From the NCBI GenBank assembly GCA_023417315.1, contig JAEZFW010000017.1, positions 62,001 through 126,000 on the forward strand: a stretch of 64,000 bases of DNA. Reading direction: 5' to 3'. Positions 52,025 through 59,584 of this stretch are shown here, one piece after another (positions within the stretch are counted from its first letter, which is position 1; every line of letters starts with the position of its first letter). The stretch comes from Pseudomonadota bacterium (GTDB lineage Bacteria; Pseudomonadota; Gammaproteobacteria; Steroidobacterales; Steroidobacteraceae). The position numbers and the translations under genes are program-made. Below the pieces are notes generated by a model. It did no database searches. It was not told where the DNA came from and worked only from the letters and a program-made list of their open reading frames with translations.

Positions 52025-54205
52025 CTAGACCAATCGCACACCGTGCGCCGACAGCGGCAAGGAACGCAGAGGCTTGCCGTCGATCATCGCTAGCGCGTTG
52101 CACAGCGCAGGCCCGATCACCGGCGTGCCGGGCTCTCCCACACCGCTCGGCTTCGTCTGCAGCGGCAAGATGTGGACATCGATCTTCGGCATCTGCGTGA
52201 TACGAAGCACGGGATAGTCATCGAAGTTGCTCTGCTCGACCTGACCGTCCTTGACCGTCACTGCGCCTTCGAGGATCGCACCCAAGCCGTACCCAATACC
52301 GGACTCCATCTGCATCGCCACGATGTTTGGATTGACTGCGAGCCCGCAATCGACCGCGCACGTCACGCGCTCGAGCTTGATTCCATCGCTCACTTTCTTG
52401 AGGTGCGCGACCTCCGCGACGACCGACCCGAATGATTCGTGCACGGCGAGACCGAGCACCTCACCCGCAGCACGTGTGTTCTTCCAGCCCGACTTCTCGA
52501 CCGCCAGATCGAGCACCGCGACATGACGCGGATGATTCGCGAGGAGCTGCCGACGAAAGGTGTATGGATCCTTCTGCGTAGCGCGAGCGATGTCGTCGAT
52601 GAAGCATTCAGTCGAGAAGGCGGTATGCGTCGAGCCGACCGAGCGCCACCATTGCACGGGGACTTGGACCTTTGGCGAATGCAGCTCCACCGACAGGTTC
52701 GGTATCGCATAAGGCAAGTTCGATGCACCTTCGACGGATGCAGGATCGATAGGTCCCTGACCTGCGAACGGTGTTCCAGCCAAGATCGATTGGCCCACGA
52801 TTCGGTGCTGCCACGCGGTAATGTTCCCCTGCGCGTCGAGGCCCGCTTTGAGCGTGTGTACGAACATCGGTCGATAGAAGCCCGCCTTGAGATCGTCTTC
52901 CCGCGTCCACACGAGCTTCACAGGAACCGACACGCCCGCGGCCTTCGCGATCGCGGTAGCTTCCACGATATAGTCGGAGAGTGCATTGGCTCGTCGACCG
53001 AAGCTTCCGCCCGCATAGAGCTGATGAATTTTGACGCTCTGCTGCGGAAGCCCCAGGAGCTTAGCGACGGCTAACTGATCCGCTGTCTGGAACTGCTCGC
53101 CGTTCCACACTTCGCATTCATCCTTTCCGATGCGCACGACGCAGTTCATCGGCTCCATCGTGGCGTGCGCAAGGAACGGAAACTCGTAGGTCGCTTCCAT
53201 CGTGCGCGTGGCCGCCTTGAACGCCTGCTCCACATTGCCCTGACTCTTCGCGGAGTCCCCGGGTTTCTGTGCCAGCGCTCGGTACTCCGCGAGCAATCGA
53301 TCCGAGCTACCGCGAAACGCCGCGGATTCGTCCCACTCGACGACGAGCGCATCGCGCGCCTTCTTCGCGCTCCAGAAGTCGGTCGCGAGCACGGCCACCC
53401 CCGCGCGTGCCGCAGTTTCGAATGCGACGACTGCTTTCACACCGCGCATGGATTTCGCCTTCGAGCCGTCGAAGCGCTTGAGCTTCGCGCCGAATCGCGG
53501 CGGATGCGCAACGAGCGCGGTCAGCATTCCTGGAAACTTCACATCCTGAGTGAAGGTCGCAGTACCGGTCGACTTCTCGCGGCTATCGACGCGATGCCTA
53601 GATTTGCCGATCAAGCGATACTCGCTTGGGTTCTTTGGCTTCGCATCCGTCGGTACGGGCAGCTTCGACGCATCCGCTACGAGCTCGCCGAAACCCGCTG
53701 TCTTGCCGGAAGCTGCATGGCGTACCACGCCCGAGTCGATCGTGATCTCACTCGCAGGCACCTCCCAGCGCTGCGCAGCGGTCGCGACGAGCATCGCGCG
53801 GGCGGTGGCACCTGCTTTCGTCAGCTGCTCGAACGAGTTGGCAATCGCGGTGCTTCCACCTGTGCCTTGAAAGGGACCCCACATCGTATTGTTGTACTTC
53901 GATGCATCGGCGGGAGCGCCTTCGACGCGCACCTTCTGCCAATCGGCATCGAGCTCTTCCGCCACGATCGTTGCCAAGCCGGTATAGGCGCCCTGCCCCA
54001 TCTCCACGTGCTTCGAGATGATCGTCACCGAATCATCGATTCCGATGCGTACGAATGCGTTCGGCGCGAGCGCTTGAGCCCCAGCCGATGAATCCGCATT
54101 CACACGCTTGCCAGCAGGCAGCCAAAACGCAATTGTGAGCGCGCCCGAGAGCTTCAACACATCGCGGCGCGTCGGGTGCAATGCATCCTGTTCCATCGTG
54201 CTCAT
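52025..54205 (-). CDS. Molybdopterin-binding subunit, isoquinoline 1-oxidoreductase (IorB) type
   Basis: This 726-aa protein belongs to the xanthine-oxidase-family branch typified by isoquinoline oxidoreductase and periplasmic aldehyde dehydrogenases. It starts with a twin-arginine signal (TRRDVLKLSGAL) and has the Mo-site glutamate in KPSGVGEPG near residue 690, VEMGQGAYTG early, and GGSFGRR in the middle. The ATG at 54205 is chosen; an upstream 70-residue extension is not family-like. The Fe-S subunit gene lies 14 bases upstream in the same unit. Substrate is not predictable. Confidence 0.9.
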   Translation of the reverse strand: MSTMEQDALHPTRRDVLKLSGALTIAFWLPAGKRVNADSSAGAQALAPNAFVRIGIDDSVTIISKHVEMGQGAYTGLATIVAEELDADWQKVRVEGAPADASKYNNTMWGPFQGTGGSTAIANSFEQLTKAGATARAMLVATAAQRWEVPASEITIDSGVVRHAASGKTAGFGELVADASKLPVPTDAKPKNPSEYRLIGKSRHRVDSREKSTGTATFTQDVKFPGMLTALVAHPPRFGAKLKRFDGSKAKSMRGVKAVVAFETAARAGVAVLATDFWSAKKARDALVVEWDESAAFRGSSDRLLAEYRALAQKPGDSAKSQGNVEQAFKAATRTMEATYEFPFLAHATMEPMNCVVRIGKDECEVWNGEQFQTADQLAVAKLLGLPQQSVKIHQLYAGGSFGRRANALSDYIVEATAIAKAAGVSVPVKLVWTREDDLKAGFYRPMFVHTLKAGLDAQGNITAWQHRIVGQSILAGTPFAGQGPIDPASVEGASNLPYAIPNLSVELHSPKVQVPVQWWRSVGSTHTAFSTECFIDDIARATQKDPYTFRRQLLANHPRHVAVLDLAVEKSGWKNTRAAGEVLGLAVHESFGSVVAEVAHLKKVSDGIKLERVTCAVDCGLAVNPNIVAMQMESGIGYGLGAILEGAVTVKDGQVEQSNFDDYPVLRITQMPKIDVHILPLQTKPSGVGEPGTPVIGPALCNALAMIDGKPLRSLPLSAHGVRLV

Positions 54206-54219
54206 CGTCTTCTCCTTGA

Positions 54220-54678
54220 TCAGGCGAGCGTGCCGGCGGCACGTTTGATGGCGGAACGGATCCGCACGTACGTCGCGCAACGACAAATATTGCCGGCCAT
54301 CGCCGCATCGATATCCGCATCGGTCGGTTGCTTGTTCGCTGAGAGCAATGCGACCGCGCTCATGATCTGACCCGATTGACAATACCCGCACTGAGGTACG
54401 TCCTCGGCAATCCATGCTTCTTGGACTGCCTTACCGATATTCGAGCCACCCACGCCCTCGATCGTCGTGATCTGCGCGTTCGTGACGGACGAGAGCGGTA
54501 GCACGCAACTGCGCGTAGGCGCACCATCGATGTGCACGGTGCAAGCACCGCACAACGCTTTGCCGCAACCGTACTTGCTACCCGTGAGCCCGAGGTAATC
54601 GCGCAGCACCCAAAGCAGCGGCGTATCCGGTTCCGCATCCGTTTCGAACGGTTGGCCGTTGATGTTCAGAGTAGGCAT
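54220..54678 (-). CDS. [2Fe-2S] subunit, isoquinoline 1-oxidoreductase (IorA) type
   Basis: The 152-aa protein has the plant-type [2Fe-2S] cysteines C38, C43, C46 and C58 and the second, alpha-helical cluster with C97, C100, C132 and C134. It passes electrons from the molybdenum subunit encoded just downstream. It has no signal peptide, so it is probably co-exported with the Tat-bearing partner. It is divergent from an alcohol dehydrogenase gene across about 230 bases. Confidence 0.94.
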   Translation of the reverse strand: MPTLNINGQPFETDAEPDTPLLWVLRDYLGLTGSKYGCGKALCGACTVHIDGAPTRSCVLPLSSVTNAQITTIEGVGGSNIGKAVQEAWIAEDVPQCGYCQSGQIMSAVALLSANKQPTDADIDAAMAGNICRCATYVRIRSAIKRAAGTLA

Positions 54679-54868
54679 TGTGAATTCCTTGTTCTTCCGT
54701 TACGCACGAGAAGTCGCGAGCTCGGAAATTGCGGCGCGACGGTGCATGATGTCAAGCACGAGAGCGAATCAGCTTGCCTAAAACAGCTCGTAGATTGTCT
54801 AAAGCTCCATTCAGCTCCAATCGGTTCCATTCATCGCATTTTGACCACGTCTCAACGATACTTTGCAT

Positions 54869-54909
54869 CTGGCTTCGTCACCCCGTCACTGCGTCAATTC
54901 GTCACTTCC
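54869..54909. repeat. Orphan half of a tandem-word element (8-nt word) abutting the ADH start
   Basis: CTGGC is followed by TTCGTCAC, CCCGTCAC, TGCGTCAA, TTCGTCAC and TTCC, ending exactly one base before the ATG at 54910. This is the right arm of the family seen at 25426 and 43227. No left arm is found in the preceding 190 bases. It occupies the place where the ribosome-binding site should be. Confidence 0.78.
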
Positions 54910-55995
54910 ATGAAAGTCCGCACCGCTATCGCTCACGCACCGAACGAACCGCTTGCGATCGAAACCGTGGACCTCGAAGGCCCGCGAGCCGGCGAAGTGC
55001 TCGTGCAGGTGAAGGCGACGGGATTGTGCCATTCGGATTTGCATGTGCTAAGAGGCAACGTTCCGTGGCAATTCCCGGCCGTGCTCGGCCATGAAGCGGC
55101 GGGCGTCGTGGTCGAATGCGGCCCCGGAGTCGAGGGGCTCGCTCCGGGCGATCATGTCATTCCGTTCTTAATTCCTCGCTGCCGCAAATGCGCTTACTGC
55201 GCATCGCCCAAGACGAACTTGTGTGTGGAGGCGCTCGCGCGCTTGCGCCCGCGCGAGAGTCGATTTTCCCTCAAAGGCAGCCCACTCACTCAGCTGTGGG
55301 CGCTCGGAACGTTCGCCGAGTACACGGTCCTGCCGGCAGATTCGCTCACGAAGATCCGCACTGATGCGCCGTTCGACCCGATCTGCTACGTCGGATGCGG
55401 CGCAACGACAGGCTTGGGAGCCGCTCTGTTTGCCGCGAAGATCGAAGCAGGCAGCTCAGTCGTCGTGTTCGGCTTAGGCGGTATCGGACTCAACGTGGTG
55501 CAAGGCGCGAAGCTCGCCGGTGCGCGCATGATCGTCGGCGTCGACGTCAATCCAGCGAAAGAGTCGATCGCGCGTCAACTCGGAGCAACCGAGTTCGTGA
55601 ATTCGGGCGCGGTGCCGAAAGTCACCAGTCATCTCATGAAGCTCACCGCTGGCGGCGCCGACTACAGCTTCGAATGCATAGGCGAGCCCCTGACGATGCG
55701 GCACGCTTTCGAATGTACGAATCCGGCATGGGGCCGCAGCTACGTGATCGGTGTCGCGCCTCACGGGACGGATGTGTGTGCAACACCTGCGCACTTGATG
55801 CTCGGACGACATTGGACGGGTTGCTACATGGGCGGGGCGCGTCTCGAACAGCTGCCCGAAGTCGTCGATTGGTACATGGAACGCAAGATCGACTTGGATT
55901 CACTCGTCACGCATCGTCTGCCGTTCGAGCAGATCAACGACGGTTTTGCGCTCATGCAGCGCGGCGAATCGATTCGCACCGTAATTTCGTTCTAG
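54910..55995 (+). CDS. Zinc-dependent alcohol dehydrogenase, class III-like
   Basis: The 361-aa MDR-type dehydrogenase has catalytic zinc ligands including C40 and H61 (GHEAAG), the structural zinc lobe C91, C94, C97 and C105, and the NAD-binding GLGGIG. It resembles the S-(hydroxymethyl)glutathione dehydrogenase branch, but the substrate cannot be fixed from sequence. The frame is open 378 bases further upstream; I start at the ATG at 54910, which gives the family length. No clear ribosome-binding site precedes it because a half repeat element is there. Confidence 0.9.
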   Translation: MKVRTAIAHAPNEPLAIETVDLEGPRAGEVLVQVKATGLCHSDLHVLRGNVPWQFPAVLGHEAAGVVVECGPGVEGLAPGDHVIPFLIPRCRKCAYCASPKTNLCVEALARLRPRESRFSLKGSPLTQLWALGTFAEYTVLPADSLTKIRTDAPFDPICYVGCGATTGLGAALFAAKIEAGSSVVVFGLGGIGLNVVQGAKLAGARMIVGVDVNPAKESIARQLGATEFVNSGAVPKVTSHLMKLTAGGADYSFECIGEPLTMRHAFECTNPAWGRSYVIGVAPHGTDVCATPAHLMLGRHWTGCYMGGARLEQLPEVVDWYMERKIDLDSLVTHRLPFEQINDGFALMQRGESIRTVISF

Positions 55996-56009
55996 TGCTC
56001 AGTAACGCG

Positions 56010-56963
56010 CTACTCGAGTGCTGCGCGAACGAAGTAAAGCGCTTCGTCGGACTGCGTCTCGCGCTTAAAGATCAGCATGCGTGCAACGTGCTGTAGATCG
56101 AAGGGACGTCCGCGTGGTGCGCGCTCTACCTCCGACAGTGGAATTCGAAGCACCTCGCGAGTGCGCGCCCGCAGAATAAACCGCCCGTTGTAACGATCGT
56201 GGAACTGGCGATTGTGTTGCCGATCGTCGATACGAACGGTGATGTTGAGATCCGTCTCACTTGGATTGACAAGGTCGAGCACGAGTACTCGATACTCGCT
56301 CCAGTCGGGCGGCACCTCGAAGATCTCGACACCGGGCCAGGCATCGCCGACGAAACGAACGTGAAGTGCGCGCTCGCCCGGTGTCGCCGCCCAGCGCTCC
56401 GGAAGCGGCACAGCTTGCGCGAGGACCCCTTGCTTCGCCACGAAGCGCAGGCCGAGACGCTCGTTGAAATCCACGATGACAGGAAACGAACGCGCCCGTT
56501 GCGCATAGGCATACGCAACCTCGACGGGCGGCCAAGCCAGCACAAGCACCAGCATCAGACCTGCGAGCGCCAGCGTCGAGCGTCGGCGCTTCGAAGAGGC
56601 GCGAAGAGCCGGGTCGATGGCGGAGAACACAAGCAGGAAAGCTGACGCACCGAGCAGATCCGTAATGAGATCTTCGATCGAAGCGTCTCGACCCGTTCCT
56701 AACTGCGCGATCTCAGTCGCGATTCCAAGCGCGAAGGCAATCGCGAAGATGACACCGTACTGAACCAGCGGTGTGCGTGCAGCGAAGCGCGGCTGGCCGC
56801 GCAGCACATAGAGCAGGATGAGCGCGATGCACCCGAAAATCGGTCCGTGTGCGAAGTTGTGCAGCGTGCGCAGCCACAGGAACCCTCCTTGACTCGGCGG
56901 AGCGAAAGCAATCGCTCCGAGCAGAATGACGAGCAGGATGACAGCGACTGCGACTCTATGCAT
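56010..56963 (-). CDS. VanZ-family membrane protein with C-terminal beta-rich domain
   Basis: The 317-aa protein has five or so N-terminal membrane helices of the VanZ type (RTLHNFAHGPIFGCIAL, then EIAQLGTGRDASIEDLITD), followed by about 150 residues of predicted beta-rich sequence with no clear family (NITVRIDDRQHNRQFHDRYN). VanZ proteins alter glycopeptide susceptibility in some bacteria; a resistance role is not implied here. The ATG at 56963 begins at the first helix. It is convergent with the alcohol dehydrogenase gene. Confidence 0.8.
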   Translation of the reverse strand: MHRVAVAVILLVILLGAIAFAPPSQGGFLWLRTLHNFAHGPIFGCIALILLYVLRGQPRFAARTPLVQYGVIFAIAFALGIATEIAQLGTGRDASIEDLITDLLGASAFLLVFSAIDPALRASSKRRRSTLALAGLMLVLVLAWPPVEVAYAYAQRARSFPVIVDFNERLGLRFVAKQGVLAQAVPLPERWAATPGERALHVRFVGDAWPGVEIFEVPPDWSEYRVLVLDLVNPSETDLNITVRIDDRQHNRQFHDRYNGRFILRARTREVLRIPLSEVERAPRGRPFDLQHVARMLIFKRETQSDEALYFVRAALE

Positions 56964-56979
56964 CGAGGCGCTGCGACTT

Positions 56980-57981
56980 CTATGGCGGCGAGACTTCGAG
57001 CACGATCTTACCTTTGTGCGTACCGCTTTCCATGTATTCGTGCGCGGCCGCGGCCTCGGACAGGGCAAATACACGATCGACGATGGGGCGTATCGCGCCC
57101 GAGCTCAAGCGCGGCCAGACGTTCGCTTCGAGCTGTTGCCTCACGCGGTCCTTGAAATCGACGGAGCGGGGACGCAACAGTGAACCGGTGATCACGATAC
57201 GCCGCTGCATCATGCGTACCAGATCCAATTCGCCGACCACCCCCCGTTGCGCGGCGATGACGACGAGCCTGCCTTCCTCCGCGAGCGCTAGCAGATTGCG
57301 AGATAGATAGCTCCCGCCCACCATGTCGAGAACGACATCGACACCTCGCTCTTGAGTCAGGTCGGCGATTCGCTCGACGAAGTCTTCGCGCTTGTAATTG
57401 ATCGCGTGCGCCGCACCCAGCCGCTCGCAGAATCGGCACTTCTCATCCGAACCTGCCGTCGCGAACACCGTGTGACCGCGTGCCCCCGCGAGTTGAATCG
57501 CGAACGATCCGATGCCGCTCGACCCCCCGTGCACGAGCAGCGTGTCGTGAGCGCCCAAACGGCCACGCTCGAAGACATTGCTCCACACTGTGAAGCTCAC
57601 TTCTGGAAGCGCTGCGGCTTCGATCATGCTGAGCCCGCGGGGAATGTGCAGCACCTGTCGAGCATCGACCGCGGCGAACTGCGCGTACCCTCCTCCTTGC
57701 AGTAACGCACACACCGGATCGCCAATTCGAAACCGATCGACTTGGCTTCCGAGCCCCGCCACCGTGCCTGACACTTCCAGCCCGGGCCACTCGGGTGCGC
57801 CGGCTGGCGGCGGATAGTGACCGCGACGTTGCAGAACGTCAGGGCGATTCAGTCCTGCCGCCGCGACCTGAATCAATACATCTGTCGGACCGACCGCAGG
57901 CAAAGGTCGATCGGCAGCCGCGAGGACCTCGGGTCCACCCGGCCGCACGATCTCCATCACTTGCATTCGCTCCGGCAGCAT
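56980..57981 (-). CDS. NAD(P)H:quinone oxidoreductase, zinc-independent MDR (PIG3-like)
   Basis: The 333-aa product matches the zinc-less quinone reductase branch of the MDR family, resembling human TP53I3 (PIG3). It has AAGLNRPDVLQRRGHYPPP near the N-terminus, the NADP-binding segment GGSSGIGSFAIQLA and the closing HKGKIVLE. The structural and catalytic zinc cysteines are absent. It is immediately upstream of the VanZ gene on the same strand (16-base gap). Confidence 0.92.
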   Translation of the reverse strand: MLPERMQVMEIVRPGGPEVLAAADRPLPAVGPTDVLIQVAAAGLNRPDVLQRRGHYPPPAGAPEWPGLEVSGTVAGLGSQVDRFRIGDPVCALLQGGGYAQFAAVDARQVLHIPRGLSMIEAAALPEVSFTVWSNVFERGRLGAHDTLLVHGGSSGIGSFAIQLAGARGHTVFATAGSDEKCRFCERLGAAHAINYKREDFVERIADLTQERGVDVVLDMVGGSYLSRNLLALAEEGRLVVIAAQRGVVGELDLVRMMQRRIVITGSLLRPRSVDFKDRVRQQLEANVWPRLSSGAIRPIVDRVFALSEAAAAHEYMESGTHKGKIVLEVSPP

Positions 57982-58004
57982 CGACGCCTCGCGTCAGAGT
58001 CGCT

Positions 58005-59258
58005 TCAGCCTTGCACACCCTCGTCCTTCAGATCCTCGAGCGCATCGAGATCCACGCCATCGAGCGCATCCTTGAGTTCGTCGATGTCGTCAGCTTGACC
58101 TGTGACTTTTACGGTGAATCGGTCTGCGACGACGACGACATATTCGCCGTTCGAACCTTCGCGATCCCAATACTCGCGAATGAGGCGGCCATCGTCACGA
58201 TAGACCTTCTCGACCGTGCCGTTCGATTCGCTCTCGCCTTCCATTCCGGAAAACCCCGCAAGCGCAAGAAGTCCCTTCGCGGAGCCCGTATCGACGATCT
58301 CGAGGTCGATCGTACGCCCACTCTGCTCGTCTATGTAGCTCGCTGTAGCGGTCGTGATCTGCAAACCCATGGCGCTGTTGCGCTCGACGGAAAAGTCGCT
58401 GCGCGGCAGACCCATCAACGTATCGGGAATGAAGGGTTTGAGACGATCGGCGGGAAGCGCTTCCACCGCGCCACCGCCGCCTAGGGCCGCACCCATCATC
58501 TGCTCGAGCGCCGCCTCTTGTGCTGCCTGATCGCCGGAGGCCTGTGCTGCTTCGAGCTTCTTGCTCGCTTCCTCTACGTCCTTGCCCCATTGCTCGAGCT
58601 TGCCGAGCGGGCTGTCTTTGTCCACCGCCACATCGCTGCTCGAGAACGCGCCCGCACCCCCTGCAGCGCTGAAACCAATGCCCGCCACGGTGCCCACCAC
58701 GGCCGCGACCACGAAGTACAACACGATCGCCACAATGATCGTGACGGCTGTGTAGCCAGCCGATTTTTCTTGCGGCGCCTTCATCGTATGCGGCAGACCG
58801 ACATACAAGAGATAGATGCTGTAGATCGCGCCAGCGAGTGCGATCAGTATGCCGAGCGCGGGCACGATCACGGCAATGCCGGCCACCCATGCGGCCGTAT
58901 ACGAGTAAGCGACGGTCTTGACCGCTTGCGTGCGATCTTTCTGCGCGCCGAACGTCGGCGCGAGCGCATCGACGATCAGTGCCATAACGTAGATCGAGAC
59001 CAGCGCGAGCGCATAGGAGATCAGCATCCCGACGAGGCCTGTACCGATCGGAGTACGGATGGTGCCCGCGAACGGAATCGTGGTCCCGATGAAGCTGCCC
59101 TTGACGAACGCCGCAAGCGCCGGCAAAGCGGCCAGCGGCACGATGTAGCTCTTGTACAGATCGCCCACCGTCGCAGGCTCGCCCGCGACGACCGGCCACT
59201 CCGTCTTGGGCTGCATCAAGATCGCTTTTGCGCGCGCAATGATCTTGTTGATATCCAC
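58005..59258 (-). CDS. YIP1-family membrane protein
   Basis: The 417-aa protein has an N-terminal YIP1-type region with about five membrane helices (opening INKIIARAKAILMQPKTEW) and an alanine/glycine-rich, acidic C-terminal half of about 200 residues (after FSAAGGAGAF). The start is a GTG at 59258 with an excellent ribosome-binding site, GGAGGAATT, four bases before it; an earlier in-frame codon at 59315 would add 19 unrelated residues. Its function in bacteria is unknown. It lies downstream of the lpdA gene on the same strand. Confidence 0.82.
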   Translation of the reverse strand: MDINKIIARAKAILMQPKTEWPVVAGEPATVGDLYKSYIVPLAALPALAAFVKGSFIGTTIPFAGTIRTPIGTGLVGMLISYALALVSIYVMALIVDALAPTFGAQKDRTQAVKTVAYSYTAAWVAGIAVIVPALGILIALAGAIYSIYLLYVGLPHTMKAPQEKSAGYTAVTIIVAIVLYFVVAAVVGTVAGIGFSAAGGAGAFSSSDVAVDKDSPLGKLEQWGKDVEEASKKLEAAQASGDQAAQEAALEQMMGAALGGGGAVEALPADRLKPFIPDTLMGLPRSDFSVERNSAMGLQITTATASYIDEQSGRTIDLEIVDTGSAKGLLALAGFSGMEGESESNGTVEKVYRDDGRLIREYWDREGSNGEYVVVVADRFTVKVTGQADDIDELKDALDGVDLDALEDLKDEGVQG

Positions 59259-59316
59259 GGCAATTCCTCCCCATCGATTGTTATGGTCGAACTCGCATCT
59301 TAGCCGCACGATCAAT

Positions 59317-59374
59317 TAGGGTCTGTGGCCCTAAGGAGCCAAGGGTTTCCTCGCGCTTCGCGAAACGAAGCGCG
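59317..59374. terminator. Two hairpins downstream of the pyruvate dehydrogenase operon
   Basis: Between lpdA and the YIP1 gene are a stem TTAGGG...CCCTAA (59317-59335) and a perfect 9-bp stem CGCGCTTCG-CGAAA-CGAAGCGCG (59352-59374). Read on the minus strand they follow the large repeat element at 59371-59583. They may end transcription from aceEF-lpdA, but there is no U-run. Confidence 0.35.
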
Positions 59375-59583
59375 TAGGCCTGCGTCCCTCGGCGGGGAGG
59401 CCTCTCGGCGAGTAGGCCTGCAGTTGTCGGCGGGCGGGCCTAACGGCGGGTCAGAGAAGAGTTGCTCACGAAACAGTTCGTCGTCACCGGTACGCGAATT
59501 CGGGCCCGCCGTTAGGCCTACGCGCCGAGCGACGCAGGCCTTCTCGCCGTGAGGCCCACCCGCCGACGATAGCGTAGGCCCGT
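59371..59583. repeat. Large fold-back element with GTAGGCCT words (lpdA/YIP1 gap)
   Basis: Two arms of about 85 bases (59371-59457 and 59501-59583) are imperfect reverse complements built from alternating longer and shorter units that contain GTAGGCCT, TCGGCGG and CTAACGGCGG. The left arm ends GTCAGAGA, the same turn seen in the short-word elements. The loop is about 43 bases. The right end reaches the lpdA stop codon. The 326-base gap contains no gene. Confidence 0.83.
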
Positions 59584-59584
59584 C

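Noticed and set aside
54532..54909. Upstream in-frame extension of the alcohol dehydrogenase (126 codons)
   Set aside because: The extension is antisense to the Fe-S subunit gene and unlike any dehydrogenase N-terminus. The ATG at 54910 gives the normal family length.
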